A stretch of 64,000 nt of DNA from Aedoeadaptatus coxii (GTDB lineage Bacteria; Bacillota; Clostridia; Tissierellales; Peptoniphilaceae), in assembly GCF_903819215.1 (NCBI RefSeq), contig NZ_CAIJCT010000010.1. One strand, written 5' to 3'. Both the position numbers and the translations under genes were made by a program. Each line of letters starts with the position of its first letter. Positions within the stretch are counted from its first letter, which is position 1. Of this stretch, positions 42,570 to 50,234 are shown piece by piece. The notes under the pieces are model-generated. The model made no database searches, was not told where the DNA came from, and saw nothing but the letters and a program-made list of their open reading frames with translations.

Positions 42570-43278
42570 GGTCTTGCATCCTTTCCACAAAGAGATCTTC
42601 CAAACTTCCCTTGGCGAGTACTTCCTGTGTGGAACCGAAATAGACTAAGCGTCCTTCGCGGATAATGGCGACTTTATTGCATAATTTTTCCGCCACTTCC
42701 AAAACGTGGGTGGAGAATAAAATGGTCGTGTCGCAATCTTCTGCCATACGCTTAAAATGTTCGCGGATTTTTTTCGTCGCCAACGGATCTAAACCGACGA
42801 AGGGTTCGTCTAAAACGATGAGTTTCGGGTCGTGTAAAAGGGCGCCGATGAGGGCCAGTTTTTGCTGCATGCCGTGGCTGTACGATTCAATAGGCTCGCC
42901 GAGACGATTGTGAATGTCGAAATCTTTCGAGAGCGTGTCGATGCCCCTTTTTCGTGTGTCGTAGTCTAACTCAAAAATATCGGCAATGAAATTTAAATAG
43001 TCGATGCCCCGCATAAAAGTATAAAGCTCCGGATTATCGGGAACGTAACTGTAAATGCGTTTTGCTTCCATAGGCTCCGTTTCGATATTGTGGCCGTCGA
43101 TGGTAATGGTGCCGGAATCGAAGGGGATAAGACCCAAGGCGGATTTTATAGTCGTGGTTTTACCGGCGCCGTTGGAGCCGATAAAGGCGCAAATATCACC
43201 GGGATCCAGAGAGAAACTAATATCGAAAAGCACTTGTTTTTTGCCGTAAAATTTTGAAAGATGATCGATATGTAACAT
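42562..43278 (-). CDS. ABC transporter ATPase subunit
   Basis: A 238-residue ATPase with GSNGAGKTTTI (Walker A, about 34-44), SYSHGMQQKLALIGAL (signature, variant SHGMQ) and LIVLDEPFVGLDP (Walker B). Single domain, of the ABC-2 export type. AAAGGAG precedes the ATG on the minus strand. Confidence 0.93.
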   Translation of the reverse strand: MLHIDHLSKFYGKKQVLFDISFSLDPGDICAFIGSNGAGKTTTIKSALGLIPFDSGTITIDGHNIETEPMEAKRIYSYVPDNPELYTFMRGIDYLNFIADIFELDYDTRKRGIDTLSKDFDIHNRLGEPIESYSHGMQQKLALIGALLHDPKLIVLDEPFVGLDPLATKKIREHFKRMAEDCDTTILFSTHVLEVAEKLCNKVAIIREGRLVYFGSTQEVLAKGSLEDLFVERMQDHA

Positions 43279-43314
43279 GGCAGCTCCTTTGTCGTAGGTT
43301 CAGTATCTACATTC

Positions 43315-43343
43315 ATTATACAGAATAATTTCAGATCTGTAAT
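43315..43343 (-). promoter_or_regulatory. Predicted promoter of the ABC-2 exporter genes
   Basis: Read on the minus strand: ATTACA (43343-43338), 17 bases, TATAAT (43320-43315), about 35 bases upstream of the ATPase ATG. Confidence 0.65.
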
Positions 43344-43396
43344 GTCCTTAGCGCTAGTCCGCGAGCCTGTGGTATAATTTTTTCGAGGAGGACGAG

Positions 43397-43984
43397 ATGC
43401 ATCAATATCGAGGACGTTTAATATTACACACGGGAAGCATGTTTTCAGGAAAGACATCGAGTCTGGAGCGGGAAGTAAAGCGGTTTCGTATCGCCGGGTA
43501 CAATACCTTGGTATTAAAGCCCACTTTAGATACGCGCTTTATCCACTCCGCCATTACGAGTCACGACAACACCTCTCTGGAGGCGGTGGTTGTAGAAGAT
43601 ATCGACGATGTCGTGGAAGCGGCCAATCGTGAAAAGGCGGATGTACTCGCCATCGACGAAGTGCAATTTTTAACCGGCGATGCGGCGAAGATTTTGTCGG
43701 CATTTGATACGCTGCTGGACGAGGGAAAGACCATCGTCTGCGCAGGGCTCGACATGGATTACGAAGCCCATCCTTTTGAAATCGTAAAAGAAATTATGTC
43801 GGTAGCCGATTATGTGGAAAAGCACCACGCCGTCTGCGCCCATTGCGGAAGCGACGCCTGGGTTAGCCACCGCACCACGAAAGAATCCGATCGCGTGGTC
43901 ATCGGCGCTACGGAAAAATACGAGCCGCTTTGCCGCGCATGTTATAAACGGATTAAAAATCGAGGGGAGGGAATGAAACAATGA
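43397..43984 (+). CDS. tdk: Thymidine kinase
   Basis: A 195-residue type II thymidine kinase. The P-loop is GSMFSGKTS (about 12-20), LAIDEVQFL carries the Walker B Asp, and the zinc ribbon has CAHCG...LCRACYK. It phosphorylates thymidine for salvage. A TATAAT at 43373-43378 precedes the start, with a weak -35. The stop overlaps the psuK start by 4 bases, so the three genes of nucleoside use form one unit. Confidence 0.95.
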   Translation: MHQYRGRLILHTGSMFSGKTSSLEREVKRFRIAGYNTLVLKPTLDTRFIHSAITSHDNTSLEAVVVEDIDDVVEAANREKADVLAIDEVQFLTGDAAKILSAFDTLLDEGKTIVCAGLDMDYEAHPFEIVKEIMSVADYVEKHHAVCAHCGSDAWVSHRTTKESDRVVIGATEKYEPLCRACYKRIKNRGEGMKQ

Positions 43985-44904
43985 GCGAAGCCTATGTCGC
44001 CGTCTTCGGCGGCTGCAATATGGACATTAGCGGAAAATCGAAAGCCGGGCTTTTACTCCACGATTCCAATCCCGGCGATGTGCGCATGACGCCGGGAGGT
44101 GTCGGGCGAAATATTGCCGCCAACATTGCCCTCGTCGGCATCGAGGCGAAAATCGTCACGGCATTCGGCGACGACGATAAAAAAACATTGATTCTTCAAA
44201 ATGCGCCGGAGAAACTGAATTTCGAATGGTCCTTTACCTTTCAAGACGTGGGCACGGGAAGTTACCTGGTCGTGTTGGACGATGAAGGAGAAATGTATGT
44301 GGCGGTCAACGACATGAAGGCCGTTGACAAACTGGGAAAAGAGGAAATGGATTCCCGACGGGAATTGGCGGAAAAAGCGTCCTACACCGTAGTGGATGCC
44401 AATTTAAAGGAAGAAGCTCTCGAAACTGTCTTCAGTTGGGACACGAAGATTATCGTCGACGGCGTTAGCGCCGTAAAGGTCGGAAAATTTAAGCCTTTCC
44501 TTTCTAAAATAAATGTGCTAAAATGTAACGTTCTGGAAGCCCGAGCATTGTCCGAATTAGGTGACGGGGCGAGTATTTCAGACTGCGGGCGAGCACTTCT
44601 CGAGGAGGGCTCGGAGCATGTGCTTATTACCGCCGGAAGCGACGGAGCGTATTTATATTCCGCCGATCAAGGTTTACATTTCACAACTTCTCCCATGGCG
44701 ATCAAAGGCGCCACGGGAGCGGGAGATGCATTTGTCGGCATGTTGACGGCAGAATTGGTTCAAGGGAAATCCCTTGAAGAAGCCATCGTCGGCGCTATGG
44801 CGGCATCCCGTATGGTTCTCAAAAGTGATCACAGTGATTTGAGCGTTTTCGACAGACGCCAATGGGAAAAAGAGAAAGAGGAGATACAATATGACACTAT
44901 CTAA
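43981..44904 (+). CDS. psuK: Pseudouridine kinase (PfkB family)
   Basis: A 307-residue ribokinase-fold enzyme: FGGCNMDISGKS and GGVGRNIAANIAL near the N-terminus, and the C-terminal PfkB signature KGATGAGDAFVGML with the catalytic Asp. It is directly upstream of psuG, so the substrate is inferred to be pseudouridine, giving pseudouridine-5'-phosphate. Overlaps psuG by 14 bases. Confidence 0.93.
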   Translation: MSEAYVAVFGGCNMDISGKSKAGLLLHDSNPGDVRMTPGGVGRNIAANIALVGIEAKIVTAFGDDDKKTLILQNAPEKLNFEWSFTFQDVGTGSYLVVLDDEGEMYVAVNDMKAVDKLGKEEMDSRRELAEKASYTVVDANLKEEALETVFSWDTKIIVDGVSAVKVGKFKPFLSKINVLKCNVLEARALSELGDGASISDCGRALLEEGSEHVLITAGSDGAYLYSADQGLHFTTSPMAIKGATGAGDAFVGMLTAELVQGKSLEEAIVGAMAASRMVLKSDHSDLSVFDRRQWEKEKEEIQYDTI

Positions 44905-45817
44905 TTTGGAACAGTACATGGACATTGCCCAAGAAGTTCAAGAGGCACTGGATGCAAAAAAACCGGTGGTCGCTCTCGAATCCACCATCATCTCTCACGG
45001 CATGCCCTATCCGAAAAATGTTGAAATGGCAAAACACTGCGAAGCCATTTTAAGAGAGGCAGGCGTCGTACCGGCGACGACGGCCATTATTAACGGCCGC
45101 ATTAAAGTCGGTTTAACGGAAGATGAAATCGAATTTATGGCCACTTCGAAGGATATTATTAAAAGCTCCACGAGAGATTACGCCCACATCGTTGCCAACG
45201 GATTAAACGGCGCCACAACTGTGGCAACATCCATTGTAACGGCGCGTCTTGCAGGCATTCCCATTTTGGTTACCGGCGGCATCGGCGGCGTACACCGCGG
45301 CGCGGAAACCACTATGGATATCTCCCGCGACCTTCAAGAACTTGCCACCAGCGACATCGCCGTCGTCTGCGCAGGCTGCAAATCCATTTTGGATATCGGG
45401 CTCACCCTCGAATATTTGGAAACCTTCGGCGTTCCCGTCGTAGGCTATGAAACGGAAGAAATGCCCGCTTTCTTTACGAGAAGAAGCGGCCATAAATTAG
45501 ACTATCGCTACGACGACCCTGCCAAAATCGCCGACCTTATGAAGGCAAAATGGAACCTCGGTCTCCACGGCGGTATCGTAGTGGCCAATCCCATTCCCGA
45601 AAAAGACGCAATGGATGAAGTCGTTATCGAAAAAGCCATTGAAGAGGCACTTCACGATGCGGAAGAAGAAGGCATTAGCGGCAAAGAATCCACACCCTTC
45701 TTACTGCAAAGAGTATTGGAAGTTACCGGCGGCAGCAGTTTGGAATCCAATATCGCATTGGTTTACAACAACACCAAACTCGGCGCGGCCCTCGCGAAAG
45801 CGTACGCCGAACGCTAG
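44891..45817 (+). CDS. psuG: Pseudouridine-5'-phosphate glycosidase
   Basis: A 308-residue enzyme with VALESTIISHGMPYP, the catalytic lysine region in TTAIINGRIKVGL, VTGGIGGVHRGAE and the SNIALVYNNTKLGA end. It cleaves the C-glycosidic bond to uracil and ribose-5-phosphate. Works downstream of PsuK. GAGGAGATAC precedes the ATG. Confidence 0.95.
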   Translation: MTLSNLEQYMDIAQEVQEALDAKKPVVALESTIISHGMPYPKNVEMAKHCEAILREAGVVPATTAIINGRIKVGLTEDEIEFMATSKDIIKSSTRDYAHIVANGLNGATTVATSIVTARLAGIPILVTGGIGGVHRGAETTMDISRDLQELATSDIAVVCAGCKSILDIGLTLEYLETFGVPVVGYETEEMPAFFTRRSGHKLDYRYDDPAKIADLMKAKWNLGLHGGIVVANPIPEKDAMDEVVIEKAIEEALHDAEEEGISGKESTPFLLQRVLEVTGGSSLESNIALVYNNTKLGAALAKAYAER

Positions 45818-45882
45818 AGAAAAGCGAAAAAAACATTTCGCGGAAATTGCGCGAAACCCAAACAATTGAATGGCATAAAAGC

Positions 45883-45922
45883 GGAATGTCACCTGTTTAT
45901 GACGGGAGACATTCCTTTTTTA
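45883..45922 (+). terminator. Intrinsic terminator of the tdk-psuKG unit
   Basis: Stem GGAATGTC / GACATTCC with a loop of about 17 bases, followed by TTTTTTAT. Confidence 0.8.
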
Positions 45923-45965
45923 TTTCCAAAAGCGGTTTTCTAAAAACCGAAGATATTTTGGGCAT

Positions 45966-46006
45966 GAAAAAACCCCATCATCTCTTTTAGATGGTGGGGT
46001 TTCGTT
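45966..46006. terminator. Bidirectional terminator
   Basis: CCCCATCATCT / AGATGGTGGGG (one T-G pair) with flanking A-run and TTTCGTTT, ahead of the minus-strand YceG-like gene. Confidence 0.87.
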
Positions 46007-46012
46007 TGCGTT

Positions 46013-46684
46013 TTATTGCGCCGGTTGGGTTCCGTCGTATTTCATAAGGGTATTGAGCAGTTCTTGGGGAGAAAGGGGTGCGTGAATGGTGTAGCCGCCC
46101 GGTTTAATTCTGGGTACGGCGCCCTCTGCCCGTATCATTTCCAGGAAAGATTGCTCGTCGGCCACGAGGTTTTCCTTCGCCACAATGCTCGCGATCATTT
46201 GGTCGTTGGCATTTGCCGGGATTTCGATAACTACCGTGCGCGTCGCTTTTTGTACGCCGGTTTCCGTCAGTTTTTTAAGAATGGTTTCAGGAGAAGTGCC
46301 CGCCGGGATTTCGTAACTTCCCGCCGTAATGTAATTGCCGAGGCCGGATTGCGTCGCCATGTTGATAAAGGCGGCTTTATCGCGAATAAGCCCTTCTTTT
46401 TTCAGCATTTCGGCGACGGCGCCTACGTCGGTGTTTTCAAATTTAATGAGAGTGGTTTCCTTGGAAGCGTCCTTCGCCACGTCGCTGATTTTATTCAATT
46501 GATCTTTCGACGATTTAATTTCTTCTGTAATACTCGTTTCCTTTTTTTCCTCCGGCGTCATCATGGAAAACATGTGGTTCATGCGCCATTTAATAATAAA
46601 GAGCAAAACGAGGATAATGAGCAGCACGCTAATTAAGCGTAAAATGCCAACAAAGGCCTTGGATAGTTTTCCGTTGAAATTCAT
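46013..46684 (-). CDS. Membrane-anchored YceG/MltG-like (LysM-subdomain) protein
   Basis: A 223-residue protein with one N-terminal membrane helix (about 13-35) and then two copies of a LysM-like module: IKFENTDVGAVAEMLKKEGLI...GSYEIPAGTSPETILKKLTE and VIEIPANANDQMIASIVAKENLV...GGYTIHAPLSPQELLNTLM. This matches the small YceG-like subdomain at the N-terminal side of MltG, but the catalytic glycosidase domain (about 200 residues with an essential Glu) is absent. Probably a peptidoglycan-binding regulator. The ATG at 46684 has GAGG upstream; an earlier ATG is possible. Confidence 0.75.
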   Translation of the reverse strand: MNFNGKLSKAFVGILRLISVLLIILVLLFIIKWRMNHMFSMMTPEEKKETSITEEIKSSKDQLNKISDVAKDASKETTLIKFENTDVGAVAEMLKKEGLIRDKAAFINMATQSGLGNYITAGSYEIPAGTSPETILKKLTETGVQKATRTVVIEIPANANDQMIASIVAKENLVADEQSFLEMIRAEGAVPRIKPGGYTIHAPLSPQELLNTLMKYDGTQPAQ

Positions 46685-46774
46685 AGTGCCTCTTTTCCTT
46701 TTTATCCGAGATTTCGTTATAATCAATATATAGAATCATTATACCATAGGAATTCCACAGAAGGAGAGGATCCC

Positions 46775-47716
46775 GTGACCAGTTACGAAATTGACATAAA
46801 TGACGCCGGCATGCGTTTGGATCGTTACGTGCGCAAGCTTTTTCCAAAGGCGAAGGCGTCTCTTTTATATAAATCCATTCGGAAAAAGAACATTACCGTC
46901 AACGGCAAGAAGGCGAAGGAAGAAGATGTTTTGGAAATAGGCGACAAGGTGGAGGTTTATTTTTCCGACGACACCATCGCCAAGTTTTCCAAGACGCCGC
47001 GGCGAATCGCCGGCCATTTTCCGAAGGTCGTGGCGGAAAGCGAGGATTTTATCGTCATGGAAAAGCCTGTGGGGATTTTAAGTCACGGAACGGGGAAAAA
47101 ATTTGAGCGCAATATGGTAGACGACATGCTTACCTATTTGATTCACGAGAAGTCCTATAATCCCCGCTTGGAAAATACGTTTATTCCCTCGATTTGCAAT
47201 CGCCTGGATCGGAATACAAGCGGTTTAATTTTAGGAGCCAAGACGGCGGAAGGGCTCCGAGATGCCAACCGATGGATCCGGGAGCGGAAGCTGAAAAAGT
47301 ATTATCTCACCATTGTGGAAGGCCATTTGGAATCGGAAAGGACGGTGGAAAATCGTCTGGAGAAGGAAGAGGACAAAAATCGCATGGTGGAAGGAGCCGA
47401 TGGCAAGTTTGCCAAGGGAATTTATCGACCCTTGGATTTCAAAAACGGCTTCACCCTTGTAGAGGCGGAGCTCGTTACCGGGCGCACCCATCAAATTCGC
47501 CAGCAGCTCGCCTCCATCGGCCACCCTATCGTCGGCGATCAAAAGTACGGCAAGAAGAGTCGCCGTTTTCCGGAATTGCATCACCAGTTGCTCCACGCCT
47601 ATCGCCTGGTATTTCCACCATCTGATTACGGTGCGTTTTCCGAGAAGACGGTCATATGTGAGCCGAGGGGAAAATTCCAAGGCGCCATGATGTCCATCGG
47701 TTTGCGCTACAAGTAG
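46775..47716 (+). CDS. RluA-family 23S rRNA/tRNA pseudouridine synthase
   Basis: A 313-residue enzyme. An N-terminal S4 RNA-binding domain (MRLDRYVRKLFPKAKASLLYK, KNITVNGKKAKE) precedes the catalytic domain with ICNRLDRNTSGLIL (catalytic Asp) and GRTHQIRQQL. It converts uridines in 23S rRNA to pseudouridine. GTG start with GAGAGGATCCC upstream. Confidence 0.94.
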   Translation: MTSYEIDINDAGMRLDRYVRKLFPKAKASLLYKSIRKKNITVNGKKAKEEDVLEIGDKVEVYFSDDTIAKFSKTPRRIAGHFPKVVAESEDFIVMEKPVGILSHGTGKKFERNMVDDMLTYLIHEKSYNPRLENTFIPSICNRLDRNTSGLILGAKTAEGLRDANRWIRERKLKKYYLTIVEGHLESERTVENRLEKEEDKNRMVEGADGKFAKGIYRPLDFKNGFTLVEAELVTGRTHQIRQQLASIGHPIVGDQKYGKKSRRFPELHHQLLHAYRLVFPPSDYGAFSEKTVICEPRGKFQGAMMSIGLRYK

Positions 47717-47726
47717 GAGGGTTTTT

Positions 47727-50234
47727 GTGAAGTGTTTTGAATTGCCTATGGGCGCCGGGCCGGAATATCTTTTCAAGGAAGACATTCCCGGCCGACGGGC
47801 CGTTATTATGCCCAATCTCGCGCAAATCGCACGAGCGAAGGAATTTTTACGATCGCGAGGCGGTTTTCTCGGCGTGGATTTTTTCACTTTCGACGATTTG
47901 ACGGAAATCCTCGCCATCGACGCTCCTCGAGGGGAAGGGGAATCCCTTTTTTATTTTCGCAAGTATTTGCGGGAAGGCGCCACGGTGTTTCAATCTGTGG
48001 AATCTCTCGAAAAAGTACAGTCTCTCTTCCGGTTGTTGGAAGCAATTGACGCGGAAAAAGCAGATTGGGAGAAACTTCCCTATTCCTGGCGGGGAGATAT
48101 TCCGGAGTTGCTCACCTGTTATAAAAAATCATGTGACGAGGGGAATTTTCGCGGCAAACTTTCCATTATGAAAGAATCCCTCGGTTCTAAAGTGTATGAA
48201 AAGCGAGTATACGACGTATTCGGCTTTACGGGCTTTTCCCGAGACGAGCGGGCGCTTTTACATAAGTTGGACGGTGTTTGCGACGTGCGCGTCTATTTGC
48301 CCTTTAAGGGTTACGACGACGGAGCGTTGCGCGTGTTAAAGGAAGGATTGCCTCCTGCTACTTCTATAGAAGGGCAGGCAGCCGAAACGAAAGTAACAGC
48401 TTTTCAATCTCTCCAACGGGAGCGAACTTTGCGCCATTTGGCGAAGGATATGTATCGCCGTTTACTCGCCCAGCCGGATTTGAATGTAGGCGTCATGGTA
48501 CTTCACCCCGAAGACAGGGAAGGGGTGGAGAAAAGTTTGGAGCTTGCAGGGATTCCCGTGGCGCGGGAAGTTCTTCCCCTTGACGAGAATGGGTTATTCG
48601 ATTTGCTTCGCCTTTTTTGGCGATTGAACGACGACATTCCCACCCTGGCTGCCTTTTTGCGCTCCCCATTATGCACCATGGAAGAGGGCAAAACCTTGGC
48701 TCGAATTCTGGAAAACTTAGGGATCGACGATCTTTCCCAATGGGAATCGCGTAAAGCCCTCCGTCTTTTTTTAGAGGACGACGAAAAAGAGTTGCTCTTC
48801 CGCTCCATGGAAGGCTTGGAGAAACTTTCCGGCTTCGGTAAGGGAAGTTTTTGTGATTTTGCCGAGCGCACGAAGAAGATTTCGGATTTTCTCGATGGTG
48901 ATAGCCGTGAAATTTTGCTCCGTGCCATGGAATCTCAAGGAGGAGATTACGGCGAGCTGACCGGCGAGGAATTTGAGTCCATTCTTAGAAGCGCCATGGA
49001 AGGGGAACGGCTAGAGGGGGTGAACATTACCTCTCTTACGGCAGGCTTCGGCTACGATTACGACGTACTCTACGTCCTCGGTCTGGATCACCGCTTTCCC
49101 CGCGTCGCCGGCGAAAATGATTTGGTACATCACGGTACGATTTTTGCGTTACAAAAGGCGGGACTCTTCCCCGATTATCTCGACCCCGAACGGGACAGCT
49201 TGGCTCTATCCTATTCCATCGCTTCGGCGAAGGAAGCGCTCCTCTACAAATGGGGCGACGGAGAAGAGGCATCTCTTTTTGCGCAGTTAAAAGGGGATGT
49301 GGTGGATCTGGACGAAGCGAGGGAAGTGTTTCCCAACAAGGGAATCCTCTTTACATCGGAAGAAAGATTTGGCAAAGATCTTTGCGCCCATCGACTGGCG
49401 GAAATGAAAGGCGCTTCTTTTTCGCCTTCCGCCGTGGATCTTTATTTGTCGTGCCCCTTTAAGTATTTCGCTCAGCGTGTGTTGAACCGGGATGTCCCCG
49501 ATCTTTCCGGGGAGCGCCGTTTGTCTGTGGGGAACCTTTACCACGATCTCTTGGCTCGCTATTTTCAGGGAGATTTGGAGAAAGGGGAGTTGCAAGACGC
49601 ACTGGAAAAAGAATTCGACGATACTGTGGCCTACACGGTGGCGGAGTATCTTCGCCCGATTCTGAAAAGGGATATGCTCCGCGCCCTTCTCGCCGCTATT
49701 GAAAATGAGGAAAACCGTCTCGACGACGAAAAGAAAAATAAGGGCTTTCGGCCGGCGCGATTTGAAGCGCCCTTTACTTATCCCTTCGGCGAATATTCGG
49801 TGCGCGGTATTATTGATCGCATCGACGAAGACGGCGAGGGGCGAGAGGTGTTAATCGACTACAAGACGAAGAACACTCCTTCCTTCGATTCCATTATGGC
49901 GTACGACGCCATGCAGCTCGCCATGTACGCAGGGGCTCGCCGCTTTATCGACAAAAAGGTGGTATCTCTCGAGTACGTTTCCATCGAAAAGGGAACGGAA
50001 TCGGTGATGCTTCGCAATGTTGAAGAAGCAGGTAGTTATTATCGCTTGCGGAAAGAGCGGGGGATTTCAAAAGAGGAATTTGACGCTTTTTTGGACGGGG
50101 CGGAAAAAGCCCTTCATGAAACCATCGACTCTATCGTCGCAGGGGATTTTCCCGCGGCGCCTAACAAAGAGAGCGTGTGCCAATATTGTGATTGCATCGA
50201 TCTTTGCAGAAAGGAGGGTCTATGTTTCGATTAG
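47727..50234 (+). CDS. addB: AddB: ATP-dependent nuclease subunit B
   Basis: An 835-residue protein. The C-terminal nuclease (about 690-800) has GIIDRIDEDG, VLIDYKTK and a later QLAMYAGA. A 4Fe-4S cluster should be held by the Cys in LYLSCPFKYF and the cysteines of VCQYCDCIDLCRKEG near the end. It is shorter than B. subtilis AddB (about 1166) and shows no Walker A at its N-terminus, so it acts as an inactive-helicase scaffold. Adjacent to addA, with a 13-base overlap. GTG start with GGAGGG upstream. It helps process double-strand ends for recombination. Confidence 0.92.
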   Translation: MKCFELPMGAGPEYLFKEDIPGRRAVIMPNLAQIARAKEFLRSRGGFLGVDFFTFDDLTEILAIDAPRGEGESLFYFRKYLREGATVFQSVESLEKVQSLFRLLEAIDAEKADWEKLPYSWRGDIPELLTCYKKSCDEGNFRGKLSIMKESLGSKVYEKRVYDVFGFTGFSRDERALLHKLDGVCDVRVYLPFKGYDDGALRVLKEGLPPATSIEGQAAETKVTAFQSLQRERTLRHLAKDMYRRLLAQPDLNVGVMVLHPEDREGVEKSLELAGIPVAREVLPLDENGLFDLLRLFWRLNDDIPTLAAFLRSPLCTMEEGKTLARILENLGIDDLSQWESRKALRLFLEDDEKELLFRSMEGLEKLSGFGKGSFCDFAERTKKISDFLDGDSREILLRAMESQGGDYGELTGEEFESILRSAMEGERLEGVNITSLTAGFGYDYDVLYVLGLDHRFPRVAGENDLVHHGTIFALQKAGLFPDYLDPERDSLALSYSIASAKEALLYKWGDGEEASLFAQLKGDVVDLDEAREVFPNKGILFTSEERFGKDLCAHRLAEMKGASFSPSAVDLYLSCPFKYFAQRVLNRDVPDLSGERRLSVGNLYHDLLARYFQGDLEKGELQDALEKEFDDTVAYTVAEYLRPILKRDMLRALLAAIENEENRLDDEKKNKGFRPARFEAPFTYPFGEYSVRGIIDRIDEDGEGREVLIDYKTKNTPSFDSIMAYDAMQLAMYAGARRFIDKKVVSLEYVSIEKGTESVMLRNVEEAGSYYRLRKERGISKEEFDAFLDGAEKALHETIDSIVAGDFPAAPNKESVCQYCDCIDLCRKEGLCFD

